Below, piece by piece: positions 34,400 to 43,396 of a stretch of 64,000 bases of DNA. The stretch spans positions 94,089 to 158,088 of the forward strand of contig NZ_BSPP01000003.1 of NCBI RefSeq assembly GCF_030161095.1, in the 5' to 3' direction. The notes beneath the pieces were generated by a model. That model had not been told where the DNA came from. It was given only the letters and a program-made list of their open reading frames with translations, and searched no databases. The DNA comes from Cypionkella aquatica. GTDB taxonomy: Bacteria; Pseudomonadota; Alphaproteobacteria; Rhodobacterales; Rhodobacteraceae. The position numbers and the translations under genes are program-made. The first letter of the stretch is position 1. Each line of letters starts with the position of its first letter.

Positions 34400-35340
34400 G
34401 CCCGGAATTCGCCATCGCCTCAATCGTCACCATAATCGGCCTGACCACGCCGATCCTGCTGGCAGGATTGGGAGAGTTGATCACCGAAAAATCCGGCGTG
34501 CTTAATCTCGGGGTAGAGGGCATGATGCTGATGGGCGCGATCTGCGGTTTTGCCGCCACCGCCGCCACCTTCAACCCATGGCTTGGCGTGATCGGCGCTG
34601 CGGCGGGCGGCGCGCTGTCTTCGATGCTGTTCGCCGTGCTCGTGCTGCAACTGAACTCTAACCAAGTCGCTACTGGCCTCGCGCTTTCGATTTTTGGCAC
34701 CGGGCTGTCCTCGCTGATCGGGCAAAGCTTCACCGGACGTATCGTGCCGCAATTCGGCTCGATCTTCCCCGACATCTTGGCAAAAGACCCGATCTGGAAG
34801 CTGCTGTTCGGCTACTCGCCGCTGGTCTATTTCGCGCTGATCATGGTGCCCCTGACCGCTTGGTTCCTGAAATCCACCCGCGCCGGGCTGATCCTGCGCG
34901 CGGTTGGCGAAAACGACCATTCCGCCCATTCCATCGGCTATTCGGTGATCGGCGTCCGCTATGCCGCCATCGCTTTCGGCGGCGCTCTGGCGGGCATTGG
35001 CGGTGCCTATTTCAGCATGGTGATCACCCCGATGTGGGCCGAAAAGATGACCGCAGGCCGCGGCTGGATCGCACTGGCCCTCGTGGTTTTCGCCGGATGG
35101 CGCACCGGACGCTTGCTGGTCGGCGCGTATTTCTTCGGCTTCCTGATGTGGCTGGAGCTGTTCGCCAAGGCCAATGGCTTTGGCGACAGCCTGCCAATCC
35201 TGCAAGAGATTCCCTCGCAATTCTGGGCGGCGATGCCCTATGTTATGACCATCGTGGCGCTGACCCTGATCTCGTCGCGCGGCAATGTCGGGGCCTCTGC
35301 CCCCGCCTGCCTCGGCAAGCCTTTTCTACCCTCGACCTAA
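34396..35340 (+). CDS. Nucleoside-type ABC importer permease 2
   Basis: A 314-residue membrane subunit, paralogous to permease 1 and YufQ/NupQ-like, with eight or nine hydrophobic segments and the family loop TPILLAGLGELITEKSGVLN followed by LGVEGMM. Together with permease 1 it forms the heterodimeric channel. Last residues (SAPACLGKPFLPST) are cytosolic. The binding protein gene follows 22 bases downstream. Confidence 0.92.
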   Translation: MSPEFAIASIVTIIGLTTPILLAGLGELITEKSGVLNLGVEGMMLMGAICGFAATAATFNPWLGVIGAAAGGALSSMLFAVLVLQLNSNQVATGLALSIFGTGLSSLIGQSFTGRIVPQFGSIFPDILAKDPIWKLLFGYSPLVYFALIMVPLTAWFLKSTRAGLILRAVGENDHSAHSIGYSVIGVRYAAIAFGGALAGIGGAYFSMVITPMWAEKMTAGRGWIALALVVFAGWRTGRLLVGAYFFGFLMWLELFAKANGFGDSLPILQEIPSQFWAAMPYVMTIVALTLISSRGNVGASAPACLGKPFLPST

Positions 35341-35362
35341 AAACACCAACTGGGAGACTAAA

Positions 35363-36445
35363 ATGACGACACTCAACCGTCGCAGCCTGATGAAAGCCGT
35401 GGGCGCTGCCGCCACGCTTTCGCTGGTCGGCACCGCCGCCCGCGCCGAAGACAAGGTGAAAATCGGCTTCATTTTCTTGGGGCCGATTGGCGACTATGGC
35501 TGGACATGGGCGCATAACAAAGGCCGCGAGGCGATTGACGCGGCACTCGGCGACAAGGTCGAGACGCTGTATGTCGAGAACGTCGCCGAAGACGCCTCGG
35601 CCATCCCGGTGATCCGCGATCTGGCCCAGCAGGGCTGCAAGCTGATCTTCACCTGCTCTTACGGCTACATGGATCAAACCCTTGAAGTCGCAAAAGAATT
35701 CCCGGATGTAAAGTTTGAACACTGCACAGGCTTCAAACGCGCCGACAACGTCGCCACCTATAATTCCAAATTCCACGAAGGCCGCGCCGTTTTGGGAACC
35801 ATCGCGGGCAAAATGTCGAAATCCGGCACATTGGGCTATCTCGGCTCGTATAAAGTGCCCGAAGTGGTGCTGGGCGTGAACGCCTTCACCTTGGCGGCCC
35901 AAAAGCAAAACCCGGCAGCGACCGTGAAACTGGTGCTGATCGACAGCTGGTTCGACCCGCCGAAAGAAGCCGCCGCCACCGACACCCTCGTCAACCTTGG
36001 CTGCGATATCGTCACCACCCACACCGACAGCCCCGGCCCGCTGCAAATCCTTGAGCAAAAAGGCCTCTACGGCTTTGGCCAAGGTGCCGATATGTCTGCC
36101 TTCGCGCCAACCGCCCACCTGACCGCGATCGAAGACATCTGGGGCCCCTATTATGTGCAGCGTGCCCAAGCCATCGTTGACGGCACATGGACTTCGACCG
36201 ACACATGGGACGGCATGAAAGAAGGCACCGTGGTGATGGCGCCTTACAACGCCGCCGTGCCCGCCGATGTGGTGGCCTTGGCCGATGCGGTGCAAGCGGG
36301 CTACAAAGACGGCAGCTACGACATCTTCACCGGCCCGATCTTCGATCAGGATGGGGTTGAGAAGGTAAAAGCCGGCGAGATCATGACGCTGGAGCAACTC
36401 GCCACCATTGATTGGTTCGTCAAAGGCGTCGAAAGCGCCTCCTAA
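35363..36445 (+). CDS. BMP-family substrate-binding lipoprotein-like/periplasmic protein
   Basis: A 360-residue periplasmic binding protein of the Bmp/PnrA (Med) family which binds purine nucleosides. The N-terminus RRSLMKAVGAAATLSLVGTA has a twin-Arg-like NRRSL and a signal sequence cleaved after ARA; no lipobox Cys is seen. VKIGFIFLGPIGDYGWTWAHNKG is the family start. W at GWTWAH and later FHEGRAVLG, VLGVNAFTLAA segments line the site in relatives. ATG after TGGGAGA. Strong terminator hairpin follows at 36459. Confidence 0.9.
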   Translation: MTTLNRRSLMKAVGAAATLSLVGTAARAEDKVKIGFIFLGPIGDYGWTWAHNKGREAIDAALGDKVETLYVENVAEDASAIPVIRDLAQQGCKLIFTCSYGYMDQTLEVAKEFPDVKFEHCTGFKRADNVATYNSKFHEGRAVLGTIAGKMSKSGTLGYLGSYKVPEVVLGVNAFTLAAQKQNPAATVKLVLIDSWFDPPKEAAATDTLVNLGCDIVTTHTDSPGPLQILEQKGLYGFGQGADMSAFAPTAHLTAIEDIWGPYYVQRAQAIVDGTWTSTDTWDGMKEGTVVMAPYNAAVPADVVALADAVQAGYKDGSYDIFTGPIFDQDGVEKVKAGEIMTLEQLATIDWFVKGVESAS

Positions 36446-36823
36446 GTCAAACCCATGTGCCGCCTCGGGCCCCATCGAGGGCCCCGAGGCGGCGCTGCCG
36501 ATCGCCATATCTGCCACCGCGCGCGGGTTGCAGGCGTTGAACCCTCCGGGGGGAGTATTTTAAAAGAGCAATCCAAAGCGCCGCAGCAAAGCAGTTGCTC
36601 TTTCTTAAATACTCCCCCCGGAGGGATCCCCCGCGCCATCTTCGCAACCATTGCAATCTCATCGCCGGCAGCGCCGTTGAGCGGGCCCTCGATGGGCCCC
36701 GAGACGGCTGTGGGGTTTGGGCTGATCGGTCAAACTGCTTGAACCTGCACGGCATTTCTTCAATCCCCCCTTGTATTCGCCGCCGCCTTGCCAACCAATC
36801 ACCGCAGTAAAACGGGGGCGCAT
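36446..36823. repeat. Nested inverted repeats in a gene-less stretch
   Basis: 378 bases with no credible gene. An outer pair, 36459-36506 and 36661-36708, is inverted and about 80 percent complementary (shared CCCATCGAGGGCCC and CGGCGCTGCCG). An inner pair, 36542-36571 and 36595-36625, forms a near-perfect hairpin with CCCTCCGGGGGGAGTATTT. Together they could extrude as one long branched cruciform or RNA hairpin. The 100 bases before the oxidoreductase ATG hold only a presumed promoter. Confidence 0.6.
36459..36493 (+). terminator. Hairpin after the nucleoside ABC operon
   Basis: GCCGCCTCGGG (36459-36469) pairs with CCCGAGGCGGC (36483-36493) 14 bases after the BMP gene stop. No T-tract. It is also the left outer arm of a larger nested inverted repeat reaching to 36708. 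Confidence 0.55.
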
Positions 36824-37900
36824 ATGCAAACAGATTTTCTCATCATCGGCGGTGGCATTGCTGGCACCTCTGCCGCAGCGCGGCTATCGCATCATGGCAA
36901 AGTCACTTTGCTGGAGGCAGAAGCCACCCTTGCGCATCATGCTTCGGGGCGTTCGGCTGCGCTTTATGAACCCCGCTATGGGCTGGCCCCGGTGGTCGAG
37001 CTGTCGATCGCCTCGGGCGACTATCTGCGCGCGCAGCCCAATGTGCTCTCGCCGCGTGGGCTTATGATCCTTGGCCGCCCCGGCGAAGATAGCGCATTTG
37101 AACATGACATCGCCGACATGCACCTGCCCGAAATTCCGTTCGAGCAAGCCCACGCCCTCGTGCCGATCCTGAACCCCGAAACCGTGACCCGCGCCGCCCT
37201 CGCCGATCACGCCTGGGACATCGACACCGATCTGCTGTTGCAAAACTTCGTCCGCGAAGCCCGCACAAACGGTGCCACGTTTCATCTGAACGCCCGGGCC
37301 ACCGCGATCAGCAAAACCGCCACTGGCTGGCGCGTCACCACAGCCACTGGCACCTATGACGGCGCTATCCTGATCAACGCTTCCGGCGCTTGGGTTGACC
37401 ACACCGCAGCCCTCGCAGGGATCAAGCCATTGGGATTCCAACCCAATCGCCGCTCGATGGCCCGTATCCCCGCTCCCGGCGGCCATGATGTCAGCCAATG
37501 GCCGATGATGTTCGGCTGCGGTGAGACTTGGTATGCAAAACCCGACGCAGGGGCTTTGATCGTCTCGCCCGCCGAAGAACACCCGATGGAGCCGCACGAC
37601 GCCTGGGCCGATGATATGGTGCTGGCCGAGGGCCTTGCCCGCTACGAAGAATTTGTCACCGAACCCGTCACCAAACTGCTGTCCAACTGGGCCGGTCTGC
37701 GCACCTTCAGCCCGGACCGCGTTTTGGTGATTGGCCCCGATGCGACAGACCCCACGTTCTTCTGGCTGGCAGGCCAAGGCGGCTATGGCTTTCAATCCAG
37801 CCCCGCCGCCAGCCAACTCGCCGCCGATCTGATCGCAGGCCAGCCACCCAGCGCCAGCGCAAGCCTGATCGCCGCGCTGTCCCCCGCCCGCTTCGGCTGA
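36824..37900 (+). CDS. FAD-dependent oxidoreductase (DAO/glycine oxidase-like)
   Basis: A 358-residue cytosolic flavoprotein of the DadA/D-amino-acid oxidase family. The FAD dinucleotide motif IIGGGIAGTSAAARLSHHG is at 6-24; ASGRSAALYEPRYG and the C-terminal GQGGYGFQSSPAASQLAAD complete the flavin site. Substrate unknown; relatives oxidise amines or D-amino acids. ATG 36824 follows GGGGGCGCAT. It is separated from the ABC operon by the nested repeats, so co-transcription is not certain. Confidence 0.85.
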   Translation: MQTDFLIIGGGIAGTSAAARLSHHGKVTLLEAEATLAHHASGRSAALYEPRYGLAPVVELSIASGDYLRAQPNVLSPRGLMILGRPGEDSAFEHDIADMHLPEIPFEQAHALVPILNPETVTRAALADHAWDIDTDLLLQNFVREARTNGATFHLNARATAISKTATGWRVTTATGTYDGAILINASGAWVDHTAALAGIKPLGFQPNRRSMARIPAPGGHDVSQWPMMFGCGETWYAKPDAGALIVSPAEEHPMEPHDAWADDMVLAEGLARYEEFVTEPVTKLLSNWAGLRTFSPDRVLVIGPDATDPTFFWLAGQGGYGFQSSPAASQLAADLIAGQPPSASASLIAALSPARFG

Positions 37901-37971
37901 CCGCTGCGGATTCTCGCCGAGCCGCGCATTTCCCCGGCTGACAAAGCCTGCAGGCTCTGCGAGTTTGCGCA

Positions 37972-38775
37972 ATGTCCCAGATTCTGACCCGGCTGACCGC
38001 CCTCGCCCTGATCGCCCTGCTTGCAGCCTGTGGCGGCCGTAACGCGCCCCCGCAGCGCGACGCGGCACCCACGAACAATGCGCCAACGCGCGCCAATTTT
38101 GGCGAGGCCAACCCGCAGGACTTTGGCCGCGTCGGCCCGCAAAACCACCGGGTCCACGGCATTGATGTGTCAAAGTTCCAGCCTTCGATTGATTGGCCGA
38201 CCGCCCGCGACAATGGGGTGAATTTCGCCTTCATCAAGGCAACCGAGGGCGGCGATCAGGCCGATCCGCTGTTTGACCAACACTGGCAAGGGGCCGCCCG
38301 CGCAGGCATCCCGCGCGGCGCTTATCACTTCTTCTATCACTGTCGCCCGGCGATTGAGCAAGCCCGCTGGTTCATCGCCCATGTGCCGCGCACCCGTGGC
38401 GCGCTGCCCCCGGTGCTGGACATGGAATGGACCCCAACCTCGCCGACCTGCCGGGTCCGCAACAGCCCGGAACATATCCGGTCAGAGGCGCAGATCTTTA
38501 TCCGCGCGCTGCAATCGCATTACGGCCAGCGCCCGATTCTTTACACGGCCATCGACTTTTTTGAGGACAATCAGATGTGGCGCGTGCAAGGCGCTGATTT
38601 CTGGCTGCGCGCCGTGAAGGCCCATCCTAAAGACCTTTACGCAGGGCAACATTGGACCTTCTGGCAGTATAGCGGCACGGGCTATGTGCCCGGTATCGCT
38701 GGCAAAACCGATCTGAACGCCTTCGCAGGTTCTGCGCGTGATTGGACCGCATGGCTGGCGGCCAATCAGCACTAA
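37972..38775 (+). CDS. GH25-family lysozyme lipoprotein
   Basis: A 267-residue lipoprotein: signal LTRLTALALIALLAACGG with lipobox LAAC (Cys at about 21), a Pro/Asn-rich linker to about 60, then a GH25 muramidase barrel with HGIDVSKFQPSIDW, FIKATEGG, GAYHFFYH and the catalytic Asp-x-Glu in PVLDMEWTP. Acts in the periplasm, probably anchored to the outer membrane, cutting peptidoglycan glycan strands. ATG 37972 in GCGCAATG context has no strong ribosome site. Followed by a hairpin at 38821. Confidence 0.9.
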   Translation: MSQILTRLTALALIALLAACGGRNAPPQRDAAPTNNAPTRANFGEANPQDFGRVGPQNHRVHGIDVSKFQPSIDWPTARDNGVNFAFIKATEGGDQADPLFDQHWQGAARAGIPRGAYHFFYHCRPAIEQARWFIAHVPRTRGALPPVLDMEWTPTSPTCRVRNSPEHIRSEAQIFIRALQSHYGQRPILYTAIDFFEDNQMWRVQGADFWLRAVKAHPKDLYAGQHWTFWQYSGTGYVPGIAGKTDLNAFAGSARDWTAWLAANQH

Positions 38776-38820
38776 TCAACGCCGCCGTTCTTGCCCGTTT
38801 TGTTCGAAAACAAATCGGGC

Positions 38821-38847
38821 CGCGCCTGCCTGCCCTCGGCAGGCGCG
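38821..38847 (+). terminator. Hairpin after the GH25 gene
   Basis: CGCGCCTGCC (38821-38830) pairs perfectly with GGCAGGCGCG (38838-38847) 46 bases after the GH25 stop; no T-tract follows. Confidence 0.45.
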
Positions 38848-39006
38848 AGTCCGCGCCACTCCAAGCAGTCGCGCCCCGATTTCCAACCCGACGGTTTATG
38901 GCACAACGCCCCTTGCTTGACGGCGTTCAGCCTTACAAGCAACGCACCGGAAAACTCTGCCCCGCAGCGTTTTCTGCCGGTTCGAGCCTGCCCCAATGGT
39001 CGGAAA

Positions 39007-39043
39007 ACCAAAAGCAAAAGGCGGCAGGATCACTCCCGCCGCC
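39007..39043 (-). terminator. Terminator of the dimethylglycine dehydrogenase-like gene
   Basis: On the minus strand GGCGGC, a 12-base loop and GCCGCC precede TTTTGCTTTTGGTTTT, 25 bases after the stop at 39068. Confidence 0.75.
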
Positions 39044-39067
39044 CCAATGCCTCAGGCCTTGGTCAGA

Positions 39068-41563
39068 TCAGCCATCCACCCGGATGCGCGCGTTCGACGG
39101 ATCAAACGGGCTGTCCTCGACCACCACCGCATCCCACAGCTCAAGGTTCATCCGCACCTTCAGCTTGGTGCCGACTTCCGCCAGATCAGGGCGCACATAG
39201 CCCATGCCGATTTGCTTGCCGAAGGCCACCGAATAGCCACCCGAGGTCAAACGGCCAATCTTCACGCCGTCCAGCAGCAGCGCCTCTTTGCCCCACGGAT
39301 CGGTGTCGGCAGGCCCATCAATCAACAACGTGCAGCATTTCGAGCGGATGCCGATATCCAGCATCGCCTGCTTGCCTTGGAAATCCTTTTTCAGATCGAC
39401 AAACCGATCCAAAGCGGCCTCCAACGGCGAGGCATCGCGGCCCAACTCGTTGCCGAAAGCCCGATACGATTTCTCCTGCCGCAACCAGTTCTGCGCCCGC
39501 GCGCCGACCAGCTTCATCCCGTGCTTTTCGCCCGCCTTCAGCAGCAGATCCCAAAGATAGCGCTGCATCTCAATCGGGTGGTGCAATTCCCAGCCCAATT
39601 CGCCGGTATAGGCCACGCGGATCGCATTGACCGGGCACATGCCCAACTCGATCCGCCGCGCCGACAGCCACGGGAAGCGCTTGTTCGACAGCGCAGTTTC
39701 CGGGAACTCGTCCTTGATCACCTCGGCCAGAATTTTGCGCGCATTCGGCCCAGCGATGGCGAACACGCCCCACTGCGTCGTCACATCATGGATTTCGATA
39801 TAGCCAAACTCGGGTGCCTTATCTTCCGCGCATTTGCGCAGGTAGTCGGCGTCGTAAGCGGTCCAAGCCCCTGCCGAGACAAGGTAATAATCATTCTCGC
39901 CATTGCGGACGATGGTATATTCCGTGCGCGTGGTGCCAGCGGGCGTCAGCGCGTAGGTCAGGTTGATCCGTCCCACCTTCGGCAAGGTGTTGCAGGTGAA
40001 CCAATCGAGGAACGCCGTCGCCCCCGGTCCTTTGACCACATGCTTGGTGAAGGCAGTGGCATCAATCAGACCAGCGGTTTCGCGGATCGCCTTGGCCTCA
40101 TCCACCGCATATTGCCACCAGCCACCACGGCGGAAGCTGCGCGATTTGTGGTCGAAATCTTCCGGTGCATTCAGCGGCCCGTAATAGATCGGACGCTCCC
40201 AGCCATTCACCTGACCAAACTGCGCGCCCAAAGCCTTCTGACGGTCATAGACCGGAGCGGTGCGCAAAGGCCGCGCCGCTTCGCGCTCTTCATCCGGGTG
40301 GTGCAGGATGAAGACGTGATCGTAGCATTCCTCATTCTTGCGCGCCGCGTATTCCGTGGTCATCCAGTTGCCATAGCGGCGCGGGTCCAGCGACGCCATG
40401 TCGATCTCGGCCTCGCCATTCACCATCATCTGCGCCAGATAATAGCCGGTGCCGCCCGCAGCGGTGATGCCGAACGAGAAGCCCTCGGCGATCCACATAT
40501 TGCGCAGGCCCGGAACCGGTCCCACCAGCGGGTTGCCATCCGGGGTGTAGCAGATCGGACCGTTGAAATCGTCTTTCAAACCAACCACTTCCGACGACGG
40601 CAAGCGGTGGATCATCGACATGTATTCCGCCTCGATCCGCTCCAGATCCAGCGGGAACAGATCGGCGCGGAAGCTGTCCGGCACCGAATATTCAAACCGC
40701 GCCGGGGCACCCTTTTCATACGGCCCCAAGATCCAGCCGCCACGCTCTTCGCGGACATACCACTTGGCATCCGCATCGCGCAGAACCGGGTGTTCGGGGT
40801 TATTCTTGCGGTATTCGACCAGCATCGGATCGGGCTCGGTCACGATGAACTGGTGTTCCACCGGAATCGCCGGAATCTTGATCCCCAACAGCCGCGCCGT
40901 GCGCTGCGCATGGTTGCCAGTGGCCGTCACCACATGCTCGGCCCGGATTTCAAACTTTTCTTCCGAACCGATCAGATTGCCACCCTGCTCGACCATCCGC
41001 GTGCAAGACACGATCCACTCAGACCCCGTCCACTTATAGCCGTCCACCTGCACCTTGCGCTCGATCGTCACGCCATGCTGACGCGCGCCCTTGGCCATCG
41101 CTTGGGTCACATCCGCGGGGTTAATATAGCCATCCTGCGGATGATACAGCGCGCCCACCAAATCCTCGGTGCGCAGCAGCGGCCAACGCTCTTTCATCTG
41201 CGCGGGCGTCAGGAATTCATGATAAACTCCAGCGGTTTCCGCCACCGATGAATAGAGCATATACTCATCCATCCGCTCGGCACATTGCGCCATCCGCAGG
41301 TTGCCAACCACCGCAAAGCCTGCATTCAGGCCGGTTTCAGCCTCCAGCGACTTATAAAAATCGACCGAGTATTTATGGATATGCGTCGTCGCATACCCCA
41401 TGTTGAACAACGGCAGCAGCCCCGCCGCGTGCCAGGTCGAGCCGCTTGTCAGCTCGTCCCGTTCCACCAGCATGGTATCCCACCCGGCCTTGGCCAGATG
41501 ATAAGCAATGCCGTTGCCGACCGCACCACCGCCAACAACCAGCGCTTTGACATGAGTCTTCAT
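39068..41563 (-). CDS. Dimethylglycine dehydrogenase/sarcosine oxidase-like FAD + GcvT protein
   Basis: An 831-residue two-part enzyme. Residues 1-380 are a DAO-type flavoprotein domain (LVVGGGAVGNGIAYHLAKAG, ELTSGSTWHAAGLL, where the Trp-His precedes the flavin-linked region in DMGDH), followed by an FAO_M linker and C-terminal GcvT folate domains (TYALTPAGTTRTEYTI, GYVRPDL). Such enzymes demethylate dimethylglycine or sarcosine and pass the methylene group to tetrahydrofolate. Substrate cannot be fixed. Alone in its unit, divergent from a secreted protein gene. The opposite strand has a 751-codon shadow frame. Confidence 0.9.
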   Translation of the reverse strand: MKTHVKALVVGGGAVGNGIAYHLAKAGWDTMLVERDELTSGSTWHAAGLLPLFNMGYATTHIHKYSVDFYKSLEAETGLNAGFAVVGNLRMAQCAERMDEYMLYSSVAETAGVYHEFLTPAQMKERWPLLRTEDLVGALYHPQDGYINPADVTQAMAKGARQHGVTIERKVQVDGYKWTGSEWIVSCTRMVEQGGNLIGSEEKFEIRAEHVVTATGNHAQRTARLLGIKIPAIPVEHQFIVTEPDPMLVEYRKNNPEHPVLRDADAKWYVREERGGWILGPYEKGAPARFEYSVPDSFRADLFPLDLERIEAEYMSMIHRLPSSEVVGLKDDFNGPICYTPDGNPLVGPVPGLRNMWIAEGFSFGITAAGGTGYYLAQMMVNGEAEIDMASLDPRRYGNWMTTEYAARKNEECYDHVFILHHPDEEREAARPLRTAPVYDRQKALGAQFGQVNGWERPIYYGPLNAPEDFDHKSRSFRRGGWWQYAVDEAKAIRETAGLIDATAFTKHVVKGPGATAFLDWFTCNTLPKVGRINLTYALTPAGTTRTEYTIVRNGENDYYLVSAGAWTAYDADYLRKCAEDKAPEFGYIEIHDVTTQWGVFAIAGPNARKILAEVIKDEFPETALSNKRFPWLSARRIELGMCPVNAIRVAYTGELGWELHHPIEMQRYLWDLLLKAGEKHGMKLVGARAQNWLRQEKSYRAFGNELGRDASPLEAALDRFVDLKKDFQGKQAMLDIGIRSKCCTLLIDGPADTDPWGKEALLLDGVKIGRLTSGGYSVAFGKQIGMGYVRPDLAEVGTKLKVRMNLELWDAVVVEDSPFDPSNARIRVDG

Positions 41564-41740
41564 AAACTATCTCCGAATGGGATTTGGCCCATATGTGCCC
41601 GAACGCAGGCAACGCGGGCAAGGCTGTCCGACACAAGACAGATAAAAACGACATGAGTGGTAAAAAGCGGCATGACGGTCGTTGTCATTTGCAAATGCGT
41701 GGCCCCCAGCTAGCCTGACCGCATCAATAGGGAGCCCCCG

Positions 41741-42559
41741 ATGCGCCTGCCTTCATTTCAGCTGCCTTCGTCACGCCTGCCCGCAATTCTGCTTGCCCTC
41801 ACGCTGGCCACCCCGGTCTGTGCCGAAAACGGCGTCTATGTCTGGAACGACCCGGTCTCGCAGTCGATCCGCATGCTGCGCTTTGCCGAGGCTGATTTCA
41901 CCAACGCCACCGCAGGTTACACGCTGCAAGATCTCAGCCCGGTTTCGTCAACCATGACGGGCGTAGACTATGGCGGCACAGCGATCGGCCTCTGCCGGCA
42001 AGAGTTGAATGGCAATGACGCCCCCGCCTGGCTGTCGGGCTTTGATCTGGACGGCAAACAGCGCTGGAAAAAGCCAGCAGGCGATTACCTGCCCGCCATC
42101 GAAGCCCTTCTGCCCAAAGGCTATCAAACCGGAGAGGATGTCGGCTGGTTCACCTTCTCATGCAAAGATGCAGGCGCGGGCGCGCGGTCTGGTGTGCTGG
42201 CGTTTGATGTCGGCTTTTCCGCAGGCAAGCCCGAGGCGGATGGCTTCGTGCGCCGCGATGATGCGTTGGATTTCACAGCGCGACTGTATCTGTCGCCCAA
42301 AACCGGCAAGGTTCTGGACGCGGCCTTGGTGGAAAACCGCGCCTCGCGGTTAAAGCTGGAGCCGAACCCAAAGCAGCAGCTTTACGTCGATGCCGCGCAT
42401 CAGGTGCTGTTTTTCATCGCCGACGGCCCCGGCGTGATGGTGCCGAAGGGCGGTCGGGGGCAGTTGCTGTGGAACGACACCCCCATCATGTGGCAGGGCC
42501 GCGCGCAGGTGTTCGGCACAGATTTCGCATGGTATCTGCCCGTCAAACGCCCCGACTGA
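41741..42559 (+). CDS. Secreted protein of unknown function
   Basis: A 272-residue protein with signal peptide LPAILLALTLATPVCAENG cleaved after CA. The mature part is rich in beta-type segments, with a few Cys (LCRQELN, FTFSCKDAG). It begins ENGVYVWNDPVSQSIRMLRF, and no catalytic motif or named domain is recognised. ATG 41741 follows GGGAGCCCCCG. Stands between divergent DMGDH-like gene and convergent zinc operon. Probably periplasmic. Confidence 0.7.
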   Translation: MRLPSFQLPSSRLPAILLALTLATPVCAENGVYVWNDPVSQSIRMLRFAEADFTNATAGYTLQDLSPVSSTMTGVDYGGTAIGLCRQELNGNDAPAWLSGFDLDGKQRWKKPAGDYLPAIEALLPKGYQTGEDVGWFTFSCKDAGAGARSGVLAFDVGFSAGKPEADGFVRRDDALDFTARLYLSPKTGKVLDAALVENRASRLKLEPNPKQQLYVDAAHQVLFFIADGPGVMVPKGGRGQLLWNDTPIMWQGRAQVFGTDFAWYLPVKRPD

Positions 42560-42604
42560 CCTGAACCTGAGCGAGACGATTTTTGACAAAAACCCTAGCC
42601 AGTC

Positions 42605-43396
42605 CTACCCTCGCCGCATCCGGCCAAACACCGCCGCCAAGGCGAAGATCACCGCAGCCGCTGACACGATCGACGGCCCCGCGGGCGTGTCTTGCCACAA
42701 AGACCAGCGCAGCCCCACCAGACAGGACAGCACGCCAAACCCCGCCGCATAGGCGGCCATGCTTTCCGGCGTCCGCGCCAGCCCCCGCGCCGCCGCCGCC
42801 GGGATAATCAGCATCGCGGCGATCAACAACGCGCCCACGATCTTCAGCGCCACCGCCACCACCAACGCCAAAGCCAGCGTCAGAACCAACCGCTCACGGT
42901 CCGGGTTCAGCCCCGAGGCATGCGCCAGATCCTCGTTCAGCGTCGCCGTCAGCAGCGCCTGCCAACGCCAGCCCAGCAGCGCCACCACCAGCAACGCACC
43001 GGCCCAGATGAACCCCAGATCAGCCTTCGACACCGCCAGAATATCGCCGAACAGATAGGTCGACAAATCCGCCCGCACCCCCGGCACATAGGAAATCGCC
43101 ACCAATCCAAACGCCAAAGCCGAATGGGCCAGCACCCCAAGCGTCGTATCCATCGCCCAACCGCGCGCCGCCAAAGTCGAAACCAGCGTCGCCATCGCCA
43201 GCGCCACAAGCAGCGTGCCCACGCCAATCGGCAGATGCAACGCCAACGCCAAAGCCACGCCCAGAATTGCCGCGTGGCTGGTGGCATCGCCAAAATACGC
43301 CATCCGACGCCAGACCACGAACGACCCCAGCGGCCCCGTCGCCAGCGCCAGCCCCACCCCGGCCAAAGCCGCCCTTACCAAGAAATCATCAAGCAT
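42605..43396 (-). CDS. znuB: Zinc ABC transporter permease ZnuB
   Basis: A 263-residue permease of the ABC-3 family with about eight membrane segments; GPLGSFVVWRRMAYFGDATSHAAILG is the family signature. It forms the channel for zinc delivered by ZnuA. ATG 43396 overlaps the znuC stop by 8 bases. Last gene of the minus-strand zur-znuC-znuB unit; znuA is divergent. Confidence 0.94.
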   Translation of the reverse strand: MLDDFLVRAALAGVGLALATGPLGSFVVWRRMAYFGDATSHAAILGVALALALHLPIGVGTLLVALAMATLVSTLAARGWAMDTTLGVLAHSALAFGLVAISYVPGVRADLSTYLFGDILAVSKADLGFIWAGALLVVALLGWRWQALLTATLNEDLAHASGLNPDRERLVLTLALALVVAVALKIVGALLIAAMLIIPAAAARGLARTPESMAAYAAGFGVLSCLVGLRWSLWQDTPAGPSIVSAAAVIFALAAVFGRMRRG

